From Enterococcus gallinarum NBRC 100675 (GTDB taxonomy: Bacteria > Bacillota > Bacilli > Lactobacillales > Enterococcaceae): DNA of 64,000 nucleotides. A model generated the notes under the pieces. It had not been told where the DNA came from, did not search any database, and saw only the letters and a program-made list of their open reading frames with translations. The stretch lies in NCBI RefSeq assembly GCF_001544275.1, contig NZ_BCQE01000009.1, positions 88,625 through 152,624 of the forward strand, given 5' to 3'. Made by a program: the position numbers and the translations under genes. This document shows positions 17,472-26,296 of the stretch, piece by piece (position 1 is the first letter of the stretch; every line of letters starts with the position of its first letter).

Positions 17472-18281
17472 CTATACCGCTAAAAATCCGAATACCGCCC
17501 CTAAAATACTTACAGCTAGAATCGCCAATAAGATATAGAAGACTTTGACATCCTTTTTCAACAAACGGCAGAATAGGAATGTGATCAGTAACGGCAACAA
17601 GGCTGGCATCATCGAATCTAGCAATCCTTGGATCGTTTGCGCATCTTTACCGCTGGTCAATTTCACTGGGATATTGATGATCACCATTGAGGCGACCATC
17701 CCACCAATTACGGTATTTCCCAGAATATTGATTGCATAAGTGATATTATCCATCAATCCGCTAGACATCTTGTCAATAAAAGAAACCCCGGCTTTATAGC
17801 CCCACATAGTACCGAAATAACGAACGAGAACATTCGGAATGTTAAATACGAGCAGAAACAAAATTGGACCAAGAATACTTCCTTGTTTCGCTAATGAAAT
17901 CCCGATACCACTGGCAATGATCCGCAAACTTCCCCAGAAGATCGAATCACCGATACCTGAGATTGGACCCATTAATCCAGCTTTCATGGCATTGATAGAA
18001 GATTCATCAAAAGAAGGATCATTTGCTTTCTTTTCTTCCATTGAAGCAGCAACACCTGCAATGAATGGAGAAGTCGCTGATGTACAGTTAAAGAATTCCA
18101 TGTGTCTTTTCATTGCTTTTTTCTGATCTTCTTTGTCTGGATAAAGTTTTTGAATCACGCCGCCCATCGTATAAGCAAACGCTAAACTCATCATCCGTTC
18201 ATAGTTGAATGAAGCTTCCATCGGCATTGACCGCCAAAAGACGCCCATCAAATCTTTCTTTGCGATTTTTTTAGAAGTCAT
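17472..18281 (-). CDS. PTS EIID, mannose/fructose/sorbose family
   Basis: 269 aa from ATG 18281 (GGGGAGGAAC upstream). The N-terminus KKDLMGVFWRSMPMEASFNYERM and the internal GLMGPISGIGDSIFWG motif identify EIID, which with EIIC forms the membrane channel. Several hydrophobic segments lie in the C-terminal half. It overlaps the EIIC stop by 11 bases. Confidence 0.92.
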   Translation of the reverse strand: MTSKKIAKKDLMGVFWRSMPMEASFNYERMMSLAFAYTMGGVIQKLYPDKEDQKKAMKRHMEFFNCTSATSPFIAGVAASMEEKKANDPSFDESSINAMKAGLMGPISGIGDSIFWGSLRIIASGIGISLAKQGSILGPILFLLVFNIPNVLVRYFGTMWGYKAGVSFIDKMSSGLMDNITYAINILGNTVIGGMVASMVIINIPVKLTSGKDAQTIQGLLDSMMPALLPLLITFLFCRLLKKDVKVFYILLAILAVSILGAVFGFLAV

Positions 18282-19056
18282 CGTATTGTTCCTCCCCATC
18301 CGTCATCACTTGCCCTTTGTTTTTTTGGATCGCATCAAAAATGATGTACATGATCCCTGCAAAAATAGCGCCAATCATTGCAGTTGCGATCATATCTAAT
18401 TTCAAGTACGCTGCACAAACGAAACCTAAGAAAAAGAAGGGTGCCACTTTTTTAGAGAAAGTCATATTGATCAACATAGCAAATCCGACAGCAGGCAGAA
18501 TATTGGTTGCAATATTCATCCCATCAATAAAAGCTTGTGGTATCAATTTCAAAATTTTATCGACTGTACCGCTGCCGATTACATAGGCAACAGTAGTCAC
18601 GACTGTCATCAATCCAATCCGAGTGAAAGATGCCCATAAATGCATATTGGCCGCTTCTTTGATCTTGCCTTCTTCAATCAAGTGATCAGCTTTATGAGTC
18701 ATTGCCGGAAAGATCACCACATATAAAATGTTTTTGATGGCTAATCCTAAGGCTGCGATCGGCAAGACAAGTGTCAATGCCACATCGACACCATAACCAT
18801 TTTTTAAAACAAGTGCGGTAGCCAAGATTCCGCCGATGATTTCATCCGGCGGCACAGTGGCGCCGACCCCCATCAAACCTAGAAAGGCCAATTCTAAGGT
18901 CGCACCCATGATCAAGCCTTGGGTCACGTCCCCAAATAATAACCCAACAAATAATCCTGTGACTAAGGGACGGCCAATGAAGGAAGAACCTAGAAAATCC
19001 TGCATATTTGCTATTAGTGCAATAATAAAAATACCAATCGTTTGAACAATCATCAT
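18271..19056 (-). CDS. PTS EIIC, mannose/fructose/sorbose family
   Basis: 261 aa, polytopic. Family motifs: FIGRPLVTGLFVGLLFGD near the N-terminus, GATLELAFLGLMGVGA, and PPDEIIGGILATALV. It is the membrane translocation subunit partnering EIID. A second ATG directly follows the first; both are compatible with the SD GGGAGTAAGG. Confidence 0.92.
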   Translation of the reverse strand: MMIVQTIGIFIIALIANMQDFLGSSFIGRPLVTGLFVGLLFGDVTQGLIMGATLELAFLGLMGVGATVPPDEIIGGILATALVLKNGYGVDVALTLVLPIAALGLAIKNILYVVIFPAMTHKADHLIEEGKIKEAANMHLWASFTRIGLMTVVTTVAYVIGSGTVDKILKLIPQAFIDGMNIATNILPAVGFAMLINMTFSKKVAPFFFLGFVCAAYLKLDMIATAMIGAIFAGIMYIIFDAIQKNKGQVMTDGEEQYDDF

Positions 19057-19071
19057 CCTTACTCCCTTCGG

Positions 19072-19542
19072 CTAAACTAACGATCTGAATTCTATATTGG
19101 CATCATTGGGTGCTTGTTTAACTAAGATTTCGATGCCAGAATTTTCCAGTTCCGTTAGTTCCTTGATTTCCTCATCTGTGACATAGACTGCTTTCGCAAT
19201 GTTCTTGCTATCGTCACGCTTTGCGGATAATCCTAAATTGATTTTGTTGATTTCCGGAGTTCCTTTTGCCAATCGGTAGGCATCATGGACATTTTCTACA
19301 ACGATGAACACATTGTATTTATCTGTGACACCGCTTTTAATTGCAGCAATTGAATCGTCAATGCTTTTAAATATCAATTTCGTATCATTAGGTTTTGCCA
19401 AATTCAATGTTTGCTTTCTAAATGAGTCGTTCACTACGTTGTCATTTGCAATCAGAATCGCATTGGCAGATAAATTTTTTGTCCACGCAAATGCTACTTG
19501 TCCATGTAATAAACGGTAATCAATTCTTGTCATTTTGATCAT
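19072..19542 (-). CDS. PTS EIIB, mannose/fructose/sorbose family
   Basis: 156 aa. The phosphoacceptor histidine is His13 in RLLHGQVAFAW, the defining EIIB motif; length and overall pattern match the ~160-residue family. The cytosolic protein takes phosphate from EIIA and passes it to the incoming sugar. SD AAGGGAGAG precedes the ATG. Confidence 0.92.
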   Translation of the reverse strand: MIKMTRIDYRLLHGQVAFAWTKNLSANAILIANDNVVNDSFRKQTLNLAKPNDTKLIFKSIDDSIAAIKSGVTDKYNVFIVVENVHDAYRLAKGTPEINKINLGLSAKRDDSKNIAKAVYVTDEEIKELTELENSGIEILVKQAPNDANIEFRSLV

Positions 19543-19556
19543 GTTGACTCTCTCCC

Positions 19557-19976
19557 TTAAAATTCGTCTTCATCTGGTTGATCTGGATTAACTTCAATCA
19601 ATTTGACACCACTTGTAGCGGTTACAATCACTTGCTGGAGCTGTTCCTTGATCTTTGCTGGTTCTGCAGAAAAACTCATTGAAACAATTTCTAATACCAA
19701 TGGCAAGTTCATCCCTGCAATTAGAAATTGGTTCTCTTTTCCTGCAATTGTTTCAGTGATCACACGGTTGACGCTCCCTCCAAGCAGATCACTGATAAAT
19801 ATGATTGGTTCCTCTGCCATTTCTGAGATCAACGCTGTAAGCTGTGCCGAAAAATCAACCTTCTCATCAACATAGGCGGTGATCGCAGATAGATTTTCTT
19901 GCTTCCCCATAATAAATTCAGCCGTATCTTTCATGCCTTGCGCTAAATTAGAATGGCTCGCCAAAACAATTTTCAT
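19557..19976 (-). CDS. PTS EIIA, mannose/fructose/sorbose family
   Basis: 139 aa. His8 in LASHSNLAQGM is the phosphorylation site; SDLLGGSVNR is the second family motif. It is the first gene of the operon, directly behind the promoter at 20025-20053 and a candidate cre site. Confidence 0.92.
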   Translation of the reverse strand: MKIVLASHSNLAQGMKDTAEFIMGKQENLSAITAYVDEKVDFSAQLTALISEMAEEPIIFISDLLGGSVNRVITETIAGKENQFLIAGMNLPLVLEIVSMSFSAEPAKIKEQLQQVIVTATSGVKLIEVNPDQPDEDEF

Positions 19977-19994
19977 GTGTCTTCTCCTTTCATC

Positions 19995-20008
19995 TGTAAT
20001 CGTTTCCC
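19995..20008. promoter_or_regulatory. Candidate cre (CcpA) site
   Basis: On the minus strand GGGAAACGATTACA matches the consensus TGWAANCGNTNWCA at all but two defined positions. It lies between the promoter and the EIIA start, a road-block position for carbon catabolite repression. Confidence 0.4.
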
Positions 20009-20024
20009 AATTACTTACAACTAG

Positions 20025-20053
20025 ATAATAGAACCCCTGCGATAGAAAAACAA
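20025..20053 (-). promoter_or_regulatory. SigA-type promoter of the PTS/SIS operon
   Basis: Minus strand -35 TTGTTT (20048-20053), 17-base spacer, -10 TATTAT (20025-20030), about 48 bases ahead of the EIIA start. Confidence 0.6.
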
Positions 20054-20089
20054 CAAAAAAAAGACCAATTTCTTGAATAGGTCTTTTTT
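20053..20089 (-). terminator. Terminator of the GntR transcript
   Basis: AAAAAAGACC pairs with GGTCTTTTTT around a 13-base loop. It ends the regulator transcript just before the promoter of the PTS operon; the -35 box abuts the hairpin. Confidence 0.75.
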
Positions 20090-20110
20090 AGCAACCAATT
20101 TTAGAACCAC

Positions 20111-20827
20111 TTAATAGTCGGTCTCTACATTGAAGGTTATTTTCTCTGGATTAAAAAAAGATTTTGTATATTCCACCAACTCATTCTGATCAGTATAGCC
20201 ATAATATTCAATACATAAGACGTATTCTCCAGGCCGCATATTGATTTTGCTGAACTGTTTTTCGTCTTCCACTCGGCTAGCATAAAACTGTTTCTTGAAT
20301 TTGACAGGTCGCTTATTTTTGTATTCCATATAGTCATAGAGTGAAAAACTACCAAAATCATAGCGATGAGCATCTTTAAATAAACGAAAAGGGAAATAGG
20401 CAATTTGCAAGGATACTTTGTCTTCATTAGCCTCCCGCACCCGGATCAATTCAAAAAACTCAAAGTATTCTGGAAAGACAGCCATCAACTCCGGATCATC
20501 GTAAACCAGTTTGAAGGATTCAACAAAACTGCTAGACTCCATTCCTTTGATTCGAATCCCTTGTGTCAAAGATAGCGGCGACTCGTCTCCAACCTCAAAA
20601 CGATTGGAATGTCCCTCATTGGACAGAAAAGTTCCCGCGCCCCGCTTTTTATAAAGAACGCCATCTTCTACCAGGGAACCAATGGCTTTTTTAACTGTCA
20701 TCCGACTATACCCTAAGATATCTGCCAATTCACGCTCACTCAGGATCTTATCATTTGAACCAAAGTCGCCGCCTTGAATCATCTCAACAATTTTTCTTTT
20801 GGCTTCTAAGTACAAAAACTTTCCCAT
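20111..20827 (-). CDS. GntR/HutC-family regulator of the PTS/SIS operon
   Basis: 238 aa from ATG 20827 (GAGGAG 7 bases upstream); a longer in-frame extension overlaps the previous gene and lacks an SD. The winged HTH occupies residues 5-70 (LSERELADILGYSRMTVKK, wing KRGAGTFLS) and an UTRA domain follows from about 90. It lies immediately upstream of the PTS operon on the same strand and is the probable substrate-responsive repressor. Confidence 0.88.
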   Translation of the reverse strand: MGKFLYLEAKRKIVEMIQGGDFGSNDKILSERELADILGYSRMTVKKAIGSLVEDGVLYKKRGAGTFLSNEGHSNRFEVGDESPLSLTQGIRIKGMESSSFVESFKLVYDDPELMAVFPEYFEFFELIRVREANEDKVSLQIAYFPFRLFKDAHRYDFGSFSLYDYMEYKNKRPVKFKKQFYASRVEDEKQFSKINMRPGEYVLCIEYYGYTDQNELVEYTKSFFNPEKITFNVETDY

Positions 20828-20831
20828 TGTC

Positions 20832-21293
20832 TCACTCCTCAAACAAATACGCATCTGGATCAGAGATTTCTTCTTCGTAGCGGATGATCGTTTTAGCTTG
20901 ATCCAAAAAAAAGGTTTTTTCAATCAACACTTGACTGTCTCCAATGATCTGCAGTTGCTGTGCCTCGATTTCATTCGGCCATGACAGGGCAATCTCTTTT
21001 CTAATACTAGATACCCCTTTAGACTGGTCTACTAATAATTCTAAATCAGTACTTTTTCTTTCTACCAAATAATCGACTGGTATCCACGATTTCAGCAAAG
21101 CAACAGGTTTCTTGCCTTCCTGCAAAAGAAACTCCCGCTGCATAACGTCGCCGATGCGGTCGTCGTTAAACAACACATTATAAAAATTTTTCTTTTCTGC
21201 AATCGTCTCTGATGATAACGTTAATTCCAGTCTTTTATCGGCGACTCTTGCGAACGGTGTATGATATTCTCTGATTTTTTTCTTTATTCTCAT
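20832..21293 (-). CDS. UTRA-like protein without HTH
   Basis: 153 aa from ATG 21293 (AAGGAAAAGGG upstream); an ATG eight codons earlier is also possible. The stretch GDVMQREFLLQEGKKPVALL and the following SWIPVDYLVE resemble the UTRA/chorismate-lyase-like fold of HutC regulators, but there is no DNA-binding domain. It stops 4 bases before the GntR start, so the two are co-transcribed. It may sense the same ligand or heterodimerise with the regulator; this is inference, and the fold assignment is by eye only. Confidence 0.55.
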   Translation of the reverse strand: MRIKKKIREYHTPFARVADKRLELTLSSETIAEKKNFYNVLFNDDRIGDVMQREFLLQEGKKPVALLKSWIPVDYLVERKSTDLELLVDQSKGVSSIRKEIALSWPNEIEAQQLQIIGDSQVLIEKTFFLDQAKTIIRYEEEISDPDAYLFEE

Positions 21294-21393
21294 TGACTTT
21301 CCCTTTTCCTTACGCATTAGTTACACGTACTTCGGTTCTATTATACTGAATAATTATTTTTTTTAAAAGATAGTCTTCTAATGACACCATTTC

Positions 21394-21412
21394 GACACAG
21401 AATAAATGTGTC
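21394..21412. promoter_or_regulatory. Inverted repeat upstream of the UTRA-like/GntR pair
   Basis: GACACA and TGTGTC, separated by 7 bases, lie about 100 bases upstream of the first gene and could be an autoregulatory operator. Confidence 0.35.
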
Positions 21413-21433
21413 TAGTATAACTTTACTTAGCAG

Positions 21434-21479
21434 AAAAGACCTGGAATCCCTTTCTGATTTCCAGGTCTTTGCTTTTTTA
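21434..21479. terminator. Terminator hairpin
   Basis: GACCTGGAAT pairs with ATTTCCAGGTC, followed by TTTGCTTTTTT on the plus strand and TCTTTTCT on the minus strand. It probably serves the minus-strand gene ending at 21609. Confidence 0.65.
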
Positions 21480-21608
21480 GTTCTTCAGGAGACTCCTGCT
21501 ATGGCTCTTCTTTCACTGCAACTATCAAACTAACACGATCATACTCAGTTTCTCTGTAACATTCGCAATCACTTTAGCGACAATCGCCGTCCTTCTGCTT
21601 CAAAAAAA

Positions 21609-22451
21609 CTATTTCAATCGTCCTACAGCCGATCCAATCGCATTCCCTGCTAACATCCATGCCTTAGCTGCTTTTTGTAAGGTAGTGTTTTCGGGATACT
21701 TACTGACATCTCTGGAAACAGTATTGAAGACCCAGAGCACCCCTTCATTCTTATCTGGTTCTGTCAGTAACAGTTCATAATCATTTCCAAACAAAACCAG
21801 GTTGGAAGTTGCTGGCAACCAATCTTTCAATTTTGGTGAAAGCAACCAAGTATCGGTCACGATTGGCGCTGAACAGTATTTTGGAAAATACTGTTCAAAA
21901 AATCTTCTTGCTGCTTGATAATTTTTTTGGACTTGTTCATGAACCAGTTTCGCATCTGAAGGGATGTGCACCGAAAGATAGGCTTGTCCTGCCAGTTGCG
22001 GTGCTTTGCTCTTATGATCCGCGGCGATCATTTCAAATTCTAGCTGATCGATCCTAAATTCTAATCCGCACAAATACCGCCACGTCCAAAATCCACGATC
22101 AAACACATCCTGATTGCCAACTTGTTTCGTTTCCTTTAAGAATCGAGTAAATGCCCTCATCGTAGCCAAATAAATCTCATGAGGAATTTGCAGCGGTTGA
22201 TAAATATGTTTCCAGCTGATGGTCGCTGCATACAAATGGATCGCCAATTCTTTCATCGACTCCTCTTTGTACAGTTGGGATAACCGCTTGGCTTCTGCTG
22301 AAGCTGTTACTGGATCGAGCAATTTATGTATACTAGTAATCATCTCTTGTTCTTGCAGCTCCTCTAAGGCTGCGTTCACTTTCTCTTGGACTAAAACGGG
22401 GATTTCAATTAAATCCATCAATTGCTGTAATGGCTCACTGTTAGCTAACAT
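21609..22451 (-). CDS. GNAT-like two-domain protein (acyltransferase-domain family)
   Basis: 280 aa, cytosolic. An all-helical N-terminal half (WKHIYQPLQIPHEIY, FWTWRYLCGLEFRIDQLEFEM) is followed by a C-terminal half with HIPSDAKL and a terminal helix. The layout recalls the NAT_N/GNAT_C proteins annotated as acyltransferase-domain containing; no substrate is known for that group. AGGAGG lies close to the ATG. It stands alone between the two PTS operons with its own terminator. Confidence 0.6.
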   Translation of the reverse strand: MLANSEPLQQLMDLIEIPVLVQEKVNAALEELQEQEMITSIHKLLDPVTASAEAKRLSQLYKEESMKELAIHLYAATISWKHIYQPLQIPHEIYLATMRAFTRFLKETKQVGNQDVFDRGFWTWRYLCGLEFRIDQLEFEMIAADHKSKAPQLAGQAYLSVHIPSDAKLVHEQVQKNYQAARRFFEQYFPKYCSAPIVTDTWLLSPKLKDWLPATSNLVLFGNDYELLLTEPDKNEGVLWVFNTVSRDVSKYPENTTLQKAAKAWMLAGNAIGSAVGRLK

Positions 22452-22931
22452 GTTGTTCCTCCTATTATCAACCTGGAATTCTTCTTATTGATCAATGACA
22501 TCAAAGCTTTTTTTGTAACCGCTTCATCCAATTATAAAAAGTCTAGCGCTAAAATGATACTAAAATGTACCGGTTTATACTAAAATCCTAACCCATTTAT
22601 TGCTTCAAAGAAGATAGACTCATTTGGGTCGCCTCTCTAGGCAATTTTTTCACGAAGAAATCCATCCTCTATCCGAAAAGGCACTCTCACACATTCCTTC
22701 AAGAATATATTCGTAAGAGAGCGCCCTCTGATAGCTGAAACAGCTAACTTTTGGAGGGCGCTAGATCGTTTTCGATAACAGTTCTTTCTTGATTGTCCTT
22801 TCTTGATATTTCTTTTTTATTGCAGGAATGACGATTGCTGAAAGTGACAGTTTTTCAAAAGTACGATCGACTTAATAGCAACTGCTAAATCACCTAGATA
22901 GGATGTTTAGCAGTATTTAGTTGGGGCTGTT
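22452..22931. other. Intergenic region with three hairpins
   Basis: No open frame of weight. It contains a hairpin at 22720-22762 (arms AGCGCCCTC/GAGGGCGCT with an inner TAGCTG/CAGCTA stem), a second at 22881-22914 (ACTGCTAAA/TTTAGCAGT) and the hairpin 22923-22948 (GGGGCTGT/ACAGCCCC) that overlaps the stop codon of the UxaA gene. None has a clean T-run; together they probably stop the operon arriving from the right. Confidence 0.5.
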
Positions 22932-24107
22932 TTATAAATCACAGCCCCAGACTTCATTGTTGCGATAAATCGCTAGCTCCTGAAAGCCTAATTTCTCCGC
23001 TGCAGTTCGTTTTCCATTTGCCACTGCGATCATCTCAGAAAGGATTCTTTCGCCACCTTCCTCGATGGACATATCGCCGGTAATGATCGCAGATAACTCA
23101 AGATCCATATGTTCGGTCATTCGTTGATACGTCTCAAAATTACCGGTAATCTTGATCATTGGTACGATGGGATTTCCAATGGGCGTGCCTCTCCCCGTTG
23201 TAAAGACACAGATTTGGGCGCCGCCAGCCACCATCCCCGTCACAGATTCAATATCGTATCCTGGAGTATCCATGATGATCAACCCTTTTTCAGTGGTAAT
23301 CTCTCCATATTTGACGACTTGATTGATTGTGGCGTGTCCAGCTTTCATGATTGCGCCTAACGATTTTTCTTCAAGTGTCGTCAAACCACCTTTTTGATTA
23401 CCAGGTGAAGGATTTGCTCCTCGAATATCCACTTGGAGACGTTCAAATTGTTTTTCGAGACCGCCAATGATAGTCTGAATATCCCGTTTGACTTGTTGGT
23501 TTTTGGCACGACGGATCAAGATATGCTCTGTGCCGATCAATTCTGTCGTTTCTCCTAGGATTGATCGACCGCCTGCAGCTACCAAAAGTTCTGTCGCAAC
23601 TCCCAAAGCAGGATTGACGGATAACCCACTGGTTGCATCACTGCCGCCACAGTTGGTCGCTAAAGTAAGCATCGATAATTCAATAGGTTCCCGCACCAGC
23701 TGATCTGCTGCAACAACCAATTTCTCCAATAAAGGAACCATTGTCGCAATCGTTTTTGTTGTACCGCCTTCCTCTTGAATACTAAAAGAGTAAACAGGTT
23801 TGTCGGATACTTGTTGGACCCGTACCGCCATTTCATGTGGCTGAATCGTTTCACAGCCTAATCCGACAAAAACTGCTCCATAGACATTAGGATTCAAGAC
23901 AAATCCTGTCAGCGTTCGTTTAGTGATCTCTACTGCATCTCCTATTTGACCACAGCCTTTTCCAGCTGGGATAAATACTGTTCCTTTGACCTGCTCCGTT
24001 ATTCGGCGTGCAGTTTCATTGGCACAGCCCACTGTCGCAATGACTAAAATTTTGTTGCGGATTCCATATTGCCCATCGGATCGTTTATAACCCATTATTG
24101 GTTTCAT
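22932..24107 (-). CDS. UxaA-family dehydratase/lyase, large subunit
   Basis: 391 aa. The N-terminus GYKRSDGQYGIRNKI, CxxE-type motifs (VGCANE, LGCETIQ) and TNCGGSDATSG are hallmarks of the altronate dehydratase/galactarate dehydratase/sulfolactate sulfo-lyase family (UxaA C-terminal region), which uses an iron centre to eliminate water or sulfite from a hydroxy acid. It starts inside the TAATG overlap with the small SAF-domain gene, so the enzyme is encoded as two subunits as in SuyAB. Last gene of the PTS operon. The substrate is probably a sugar acid, but not determinable. Confidence 0.85.
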   Translation of the reverse strand: MKPIMGYKRSDGQYGIRNKILVIATVGCANETARRITEQVKGTVFIPAGKGCGQIGDAVEITKRTLTGFVLNPNVYGAVFVGLGCETIQPHEMAVRVQQVSDKPVYSFSIQEEGGTTKTIATMVPLLEKLVVAADQLVREPIELSMLTLATNCGGSDATSGLSVNPALGVATELLVAAGGRSILGETTELIGTEHILIRRAKNQQVKRDIQTIIGGLEKQFERLQVDIRGANPSPGNQKGGLTTLEEKSLGAIMKAGHATINQVVKYGEITTEKGLIIMDTPGYDIESVTGMVAGGAQICVFTTGRGTPIGNPIVPMIKITGNFETYQRMTEHMDLELSAIITGDMSIEEGGERILSEMIAVANGKRTAAEKLGFQELAIYRNNEVWGCDL

Positions 24108-24379
24108 TAGACTCTGATGCTCCTCACATTATGTGTATGCACATGTTCTCCTTTGGCAATCGCAGCTGTAGCAATCCCTATCACTTCCCCATATTTGATA
24201 ATCTTTTCGCCAGATTCAATGACTTTTACAGAAAATTTATGGTAGCTATCAATAGGCTGGGCAATGAGAACCTCATTTAGAGATACTTGATTAACAATCC
24301 TAACTGCTGTTTTAGCTGGCGTTGGCTGCAAAACCATGGCGACATTGTCTTCGGGACGCATCATTAATGCCGTATACAT
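24107..24379 (-). CDS. UxaA-family dehydratase, small SAF-domain subunit
   Basis: 90 aa from ATG 24379 (GTGAGG six bases upstream). The core (PIDSYHKFSVKVI, GEVIGIATAAI, KGEHVHTHNV) matches the SAF domain that forms the N-terminus of fused UxaA proteins or the separate small subunit in split ones. Its stop codon overlaps the start of the large-subunit gene. Confidence 0.82.
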   Translation of the reverse strand: MYTALMMRPEDNVAMVLQPTPAKTAVRIVNQVSLNEVLIAQPIDSYHKFSVKVIESGEKIIKYGEVIGIATAAIAKGEHVHTHNVRSIRV

Positions 24380-24405
24380 AGACTGCCTCACTTTCTTTTT
24401 TCAAT

Positions 24406-24807
24406 TCACTCATGATTATCTTGAAAGACAATCGTGTCGATCGCTGTCTGACGCAAATGTGCAACTAATTGCGGCAAAGACAACTGTTCACGTTGCATGA
24501 TTGCTTCGATCACTAATGGCAGATTGAACCCCGCGATGATTTGATAGTGAATGGCGGCAAAGAATTTCGAATTATAGTAAGCGCAATTGTAAGGCGTCGC
24601 TCCAAACATATCAACAAAAACTAGGACCCCATGCCCCCTATCCAACTTGCGACTTTGATTTAAAATTTTTTGACGGAAACTGTCGACCTCTTCATTTTCA
24701 GCAAGTGTATCGAACGCCATCTGCTGTGTTTCACCAATGATCATTTGTAACGAATGGACGATCCCTTGGCTGAGTTCGCCATGAGAAATAACTTGAATAC
24801 CGATCAT
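24406..24807 (-). CDS. PTS EIIA, mannose family
   Basis: 133 aa from ATG 24807 (GAGAGGAG upstream). Phosphoacceptor His9 in VISHGELSQGI; second motif VFVDMFGATPYN. The start overlaps the dehydrogenase stop (ATGA). Its position, separated from EIIB by an enzyme gene, is unusual. Confidence 0.85.
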   Translation of the reverse strand: MIGIQVISHGELSQGIVHSLQMIIGETQQMAFDTLAENEEVDSFRQKILNQSRKLDRGHGVLVFVDMFGATPYNCAYYNSKFFAAIHYQIIAGFNLPLVIEAIMQREQLSLPQLVAHLRQTAIDTIVFQDNHE

Positions 24808-25793
24808 AACGGCCAACTCCTCTCATTCACCAGATCAAAGGGTTCTAGGTGCGCAAAAAAGCGCTCAATATTCGTCACTACATGATCTCCCATTCCGGCT
24901 AAACTTTCAGAAGTATACGCACCGATATGAGGAGTCAATGTGACATTTTCAAAAGCCAGTAATGGATGCGCAGGATCTAACGGTTCCTGACAAAAGACAT
25001 CGGCAGCATAACCGGAAATTTCTTTTCTAGCCACCGCACGGATCAAAGCAGCTTCATCCACCAATTCCCCACGTGCAGTATTGATTAGCAAGACATTCTG
25101 CTTCATTTGATTAAAGGCTGCTTCGGACAGCATCCGTTGGTTTTCATCTGAAAGATTGCAGTGAAGTGTGATGACATCCGCTTCTGACAATAATTCTGGC
25201 AAAGATACTTTTTTGCCTCTTGCTTTGTGAATTTCTTCAGCAGACTTATAGGGATCATAAACCAGCACTTGCGTTCCAAAGCCATCATGCAGTATCTCAC
25301 CGACCTTGGAACCAATATTCCCATAGCCAATTACACCTATTTTGGCATGTTTGAGTTCAAAACTATTACAACTCGACCGCAAGTGCCACTCATCATTTTT
25401 GATCAGCCGCTGCCCTTTATTGATCTTACGAAGTTCGTTCATTAACAAAGCAATCGCATGTTCTGCTACCGCTTGCCGTTCGATTGGTCCTAAGACTTTG
25501 GTCACCAGTACCTGATTTTCGGTTGCAGCGTTGAGATCCACATTATCGACGCCTAAACCATGACGGCAAAGCAATCCTAGATTTGGTGTATTCTGAAAAA
25601 ACGTACGATCGAAATTTGGCGTGACACTAGCGATAATGCACTGATAGTCACTGAGTGCCTCAGCCAGTTTTTCCCCTTTAATCGTTGGTTCAAACAGATG
25701 AAAGTCCACTTCACCAAATGCCTGCAGTCGTTGGACATGTTCCGGAAAAAACTTGCCAAAACTTTTTGAATTGACTACTGCAATTTTTTTCAT
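24804..25793 (-). CDS. D-2-hydroxyacid dehydrogenase (NAD-dependent)
   Basis: 329 aa. The nucleotide-binding motif GYGNIGSKVGE is preceded by a split catalytic domain. The catalytic Arg lies in NTARGELVDE and the catalytic His in LTPHIGAYTSE. The family interconverts 2-hydroxy and 2-keto acids (glycerate, lactate, phosphoglycerate types). GGGGGAC lies ahead of the ATG. Embedded between EIIB and EIIA, it should act on an intermediate of the imported compound; whether it precedes or follows the UxaA-type dehydratase cannot be told. Confidence 0.88.
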   Translation of the reverse strand: MKKIAVVNSKSFGKFFPEHVQRLQAFGEVDFHLFEPTIKGEKLAEALSDYQCIIASVTPNFDRTFFQNTPNLGLLCRHGLGVDNVDLNAATENQVLVTKVLGPIERQAVAEHAIALLMNELRKINKGQRLIKNDEWHLRSSCNSFELKHAKIGVIGYGNIGSKVGEILHDGFGTQVLVYDPYKSAEEIHKARGKKVSLPELLSEADVITLHCNLSDENQRMLSEAAFNQMKQNVLLINTARGELVDEAALIRAVARKEISGYAADVFCQEPLDPAHPLLAFENVTLTPHIGAYTSESLAGMGDHVVTNIERFFAHLEPFDLVNERSWPL

Positions 25794-25804
25794 CGATGTC
25801 CCCC

Positions 25805-26275
25805 CTAAATCGATTTCTTCGCTGCTTCAGGAACCGTTTGCGCATAAATCTTGATGTCCTTTTCAGCTGATAACTGACGCAATTGTTCCAACTCTGTCTC
25901 GGTTAGGGCAACATTTTTGATGAAGAACTCGGCCGCTTGTCTTTTTGGCGTGCCGCCTAGATTCAAACAAGGTAACGGTAACCCCAACTCCAAACACTTG
26001 ATCGCTGTTGCTACCGTTTTGAACAAAGCAAATACTTTATCTGCACCGAACTGATTGGCTTCCCAAGCTGCCAGCGCTTCCGCTATGCTGTATACCTTCA
26101 CTTGAAAGCCGTAACGTTTTCCTGAAGCCATATAAATATCCATCGAAAAATCATCGGAACGCACCGCGTCATCGATAATATAAATCGTATTCGCACCCGA
26201 AGACTTGGCCCACTTTGTCACGATCTGACCATGAATCAAGCGACTATCTACTCGAGCAAAAGTAATTTTCCCCAT
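25805..26275 (-). CDS. PTS EIIB, mannose family
   Basis: 156 aa from ATG 26275 (AGAGG upstream; an in-frame GTG three codons earlier overlaps the spacer). Phosphoacceptor His15 in SRLIHGQIVTKW. Full family length. Confidence 0.9.
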   Translation of the reverse strand: MGKITFARVDSRLIHGQIVTKWAKSSGANTIYIIDDAVRSDDFSMDIYMASGKRYGFQVKVYSIAEALAAWEANQFGADKVFALFKTVATAIKCLELGLPLPCLNLGGTPKRQAAEFFIKNVALTETELEQLRQLSAEKDIKIYAQTVPEAAKKSI

Positions 26276-26296
26276 TTGTGACACCCTCTTTCTGAT

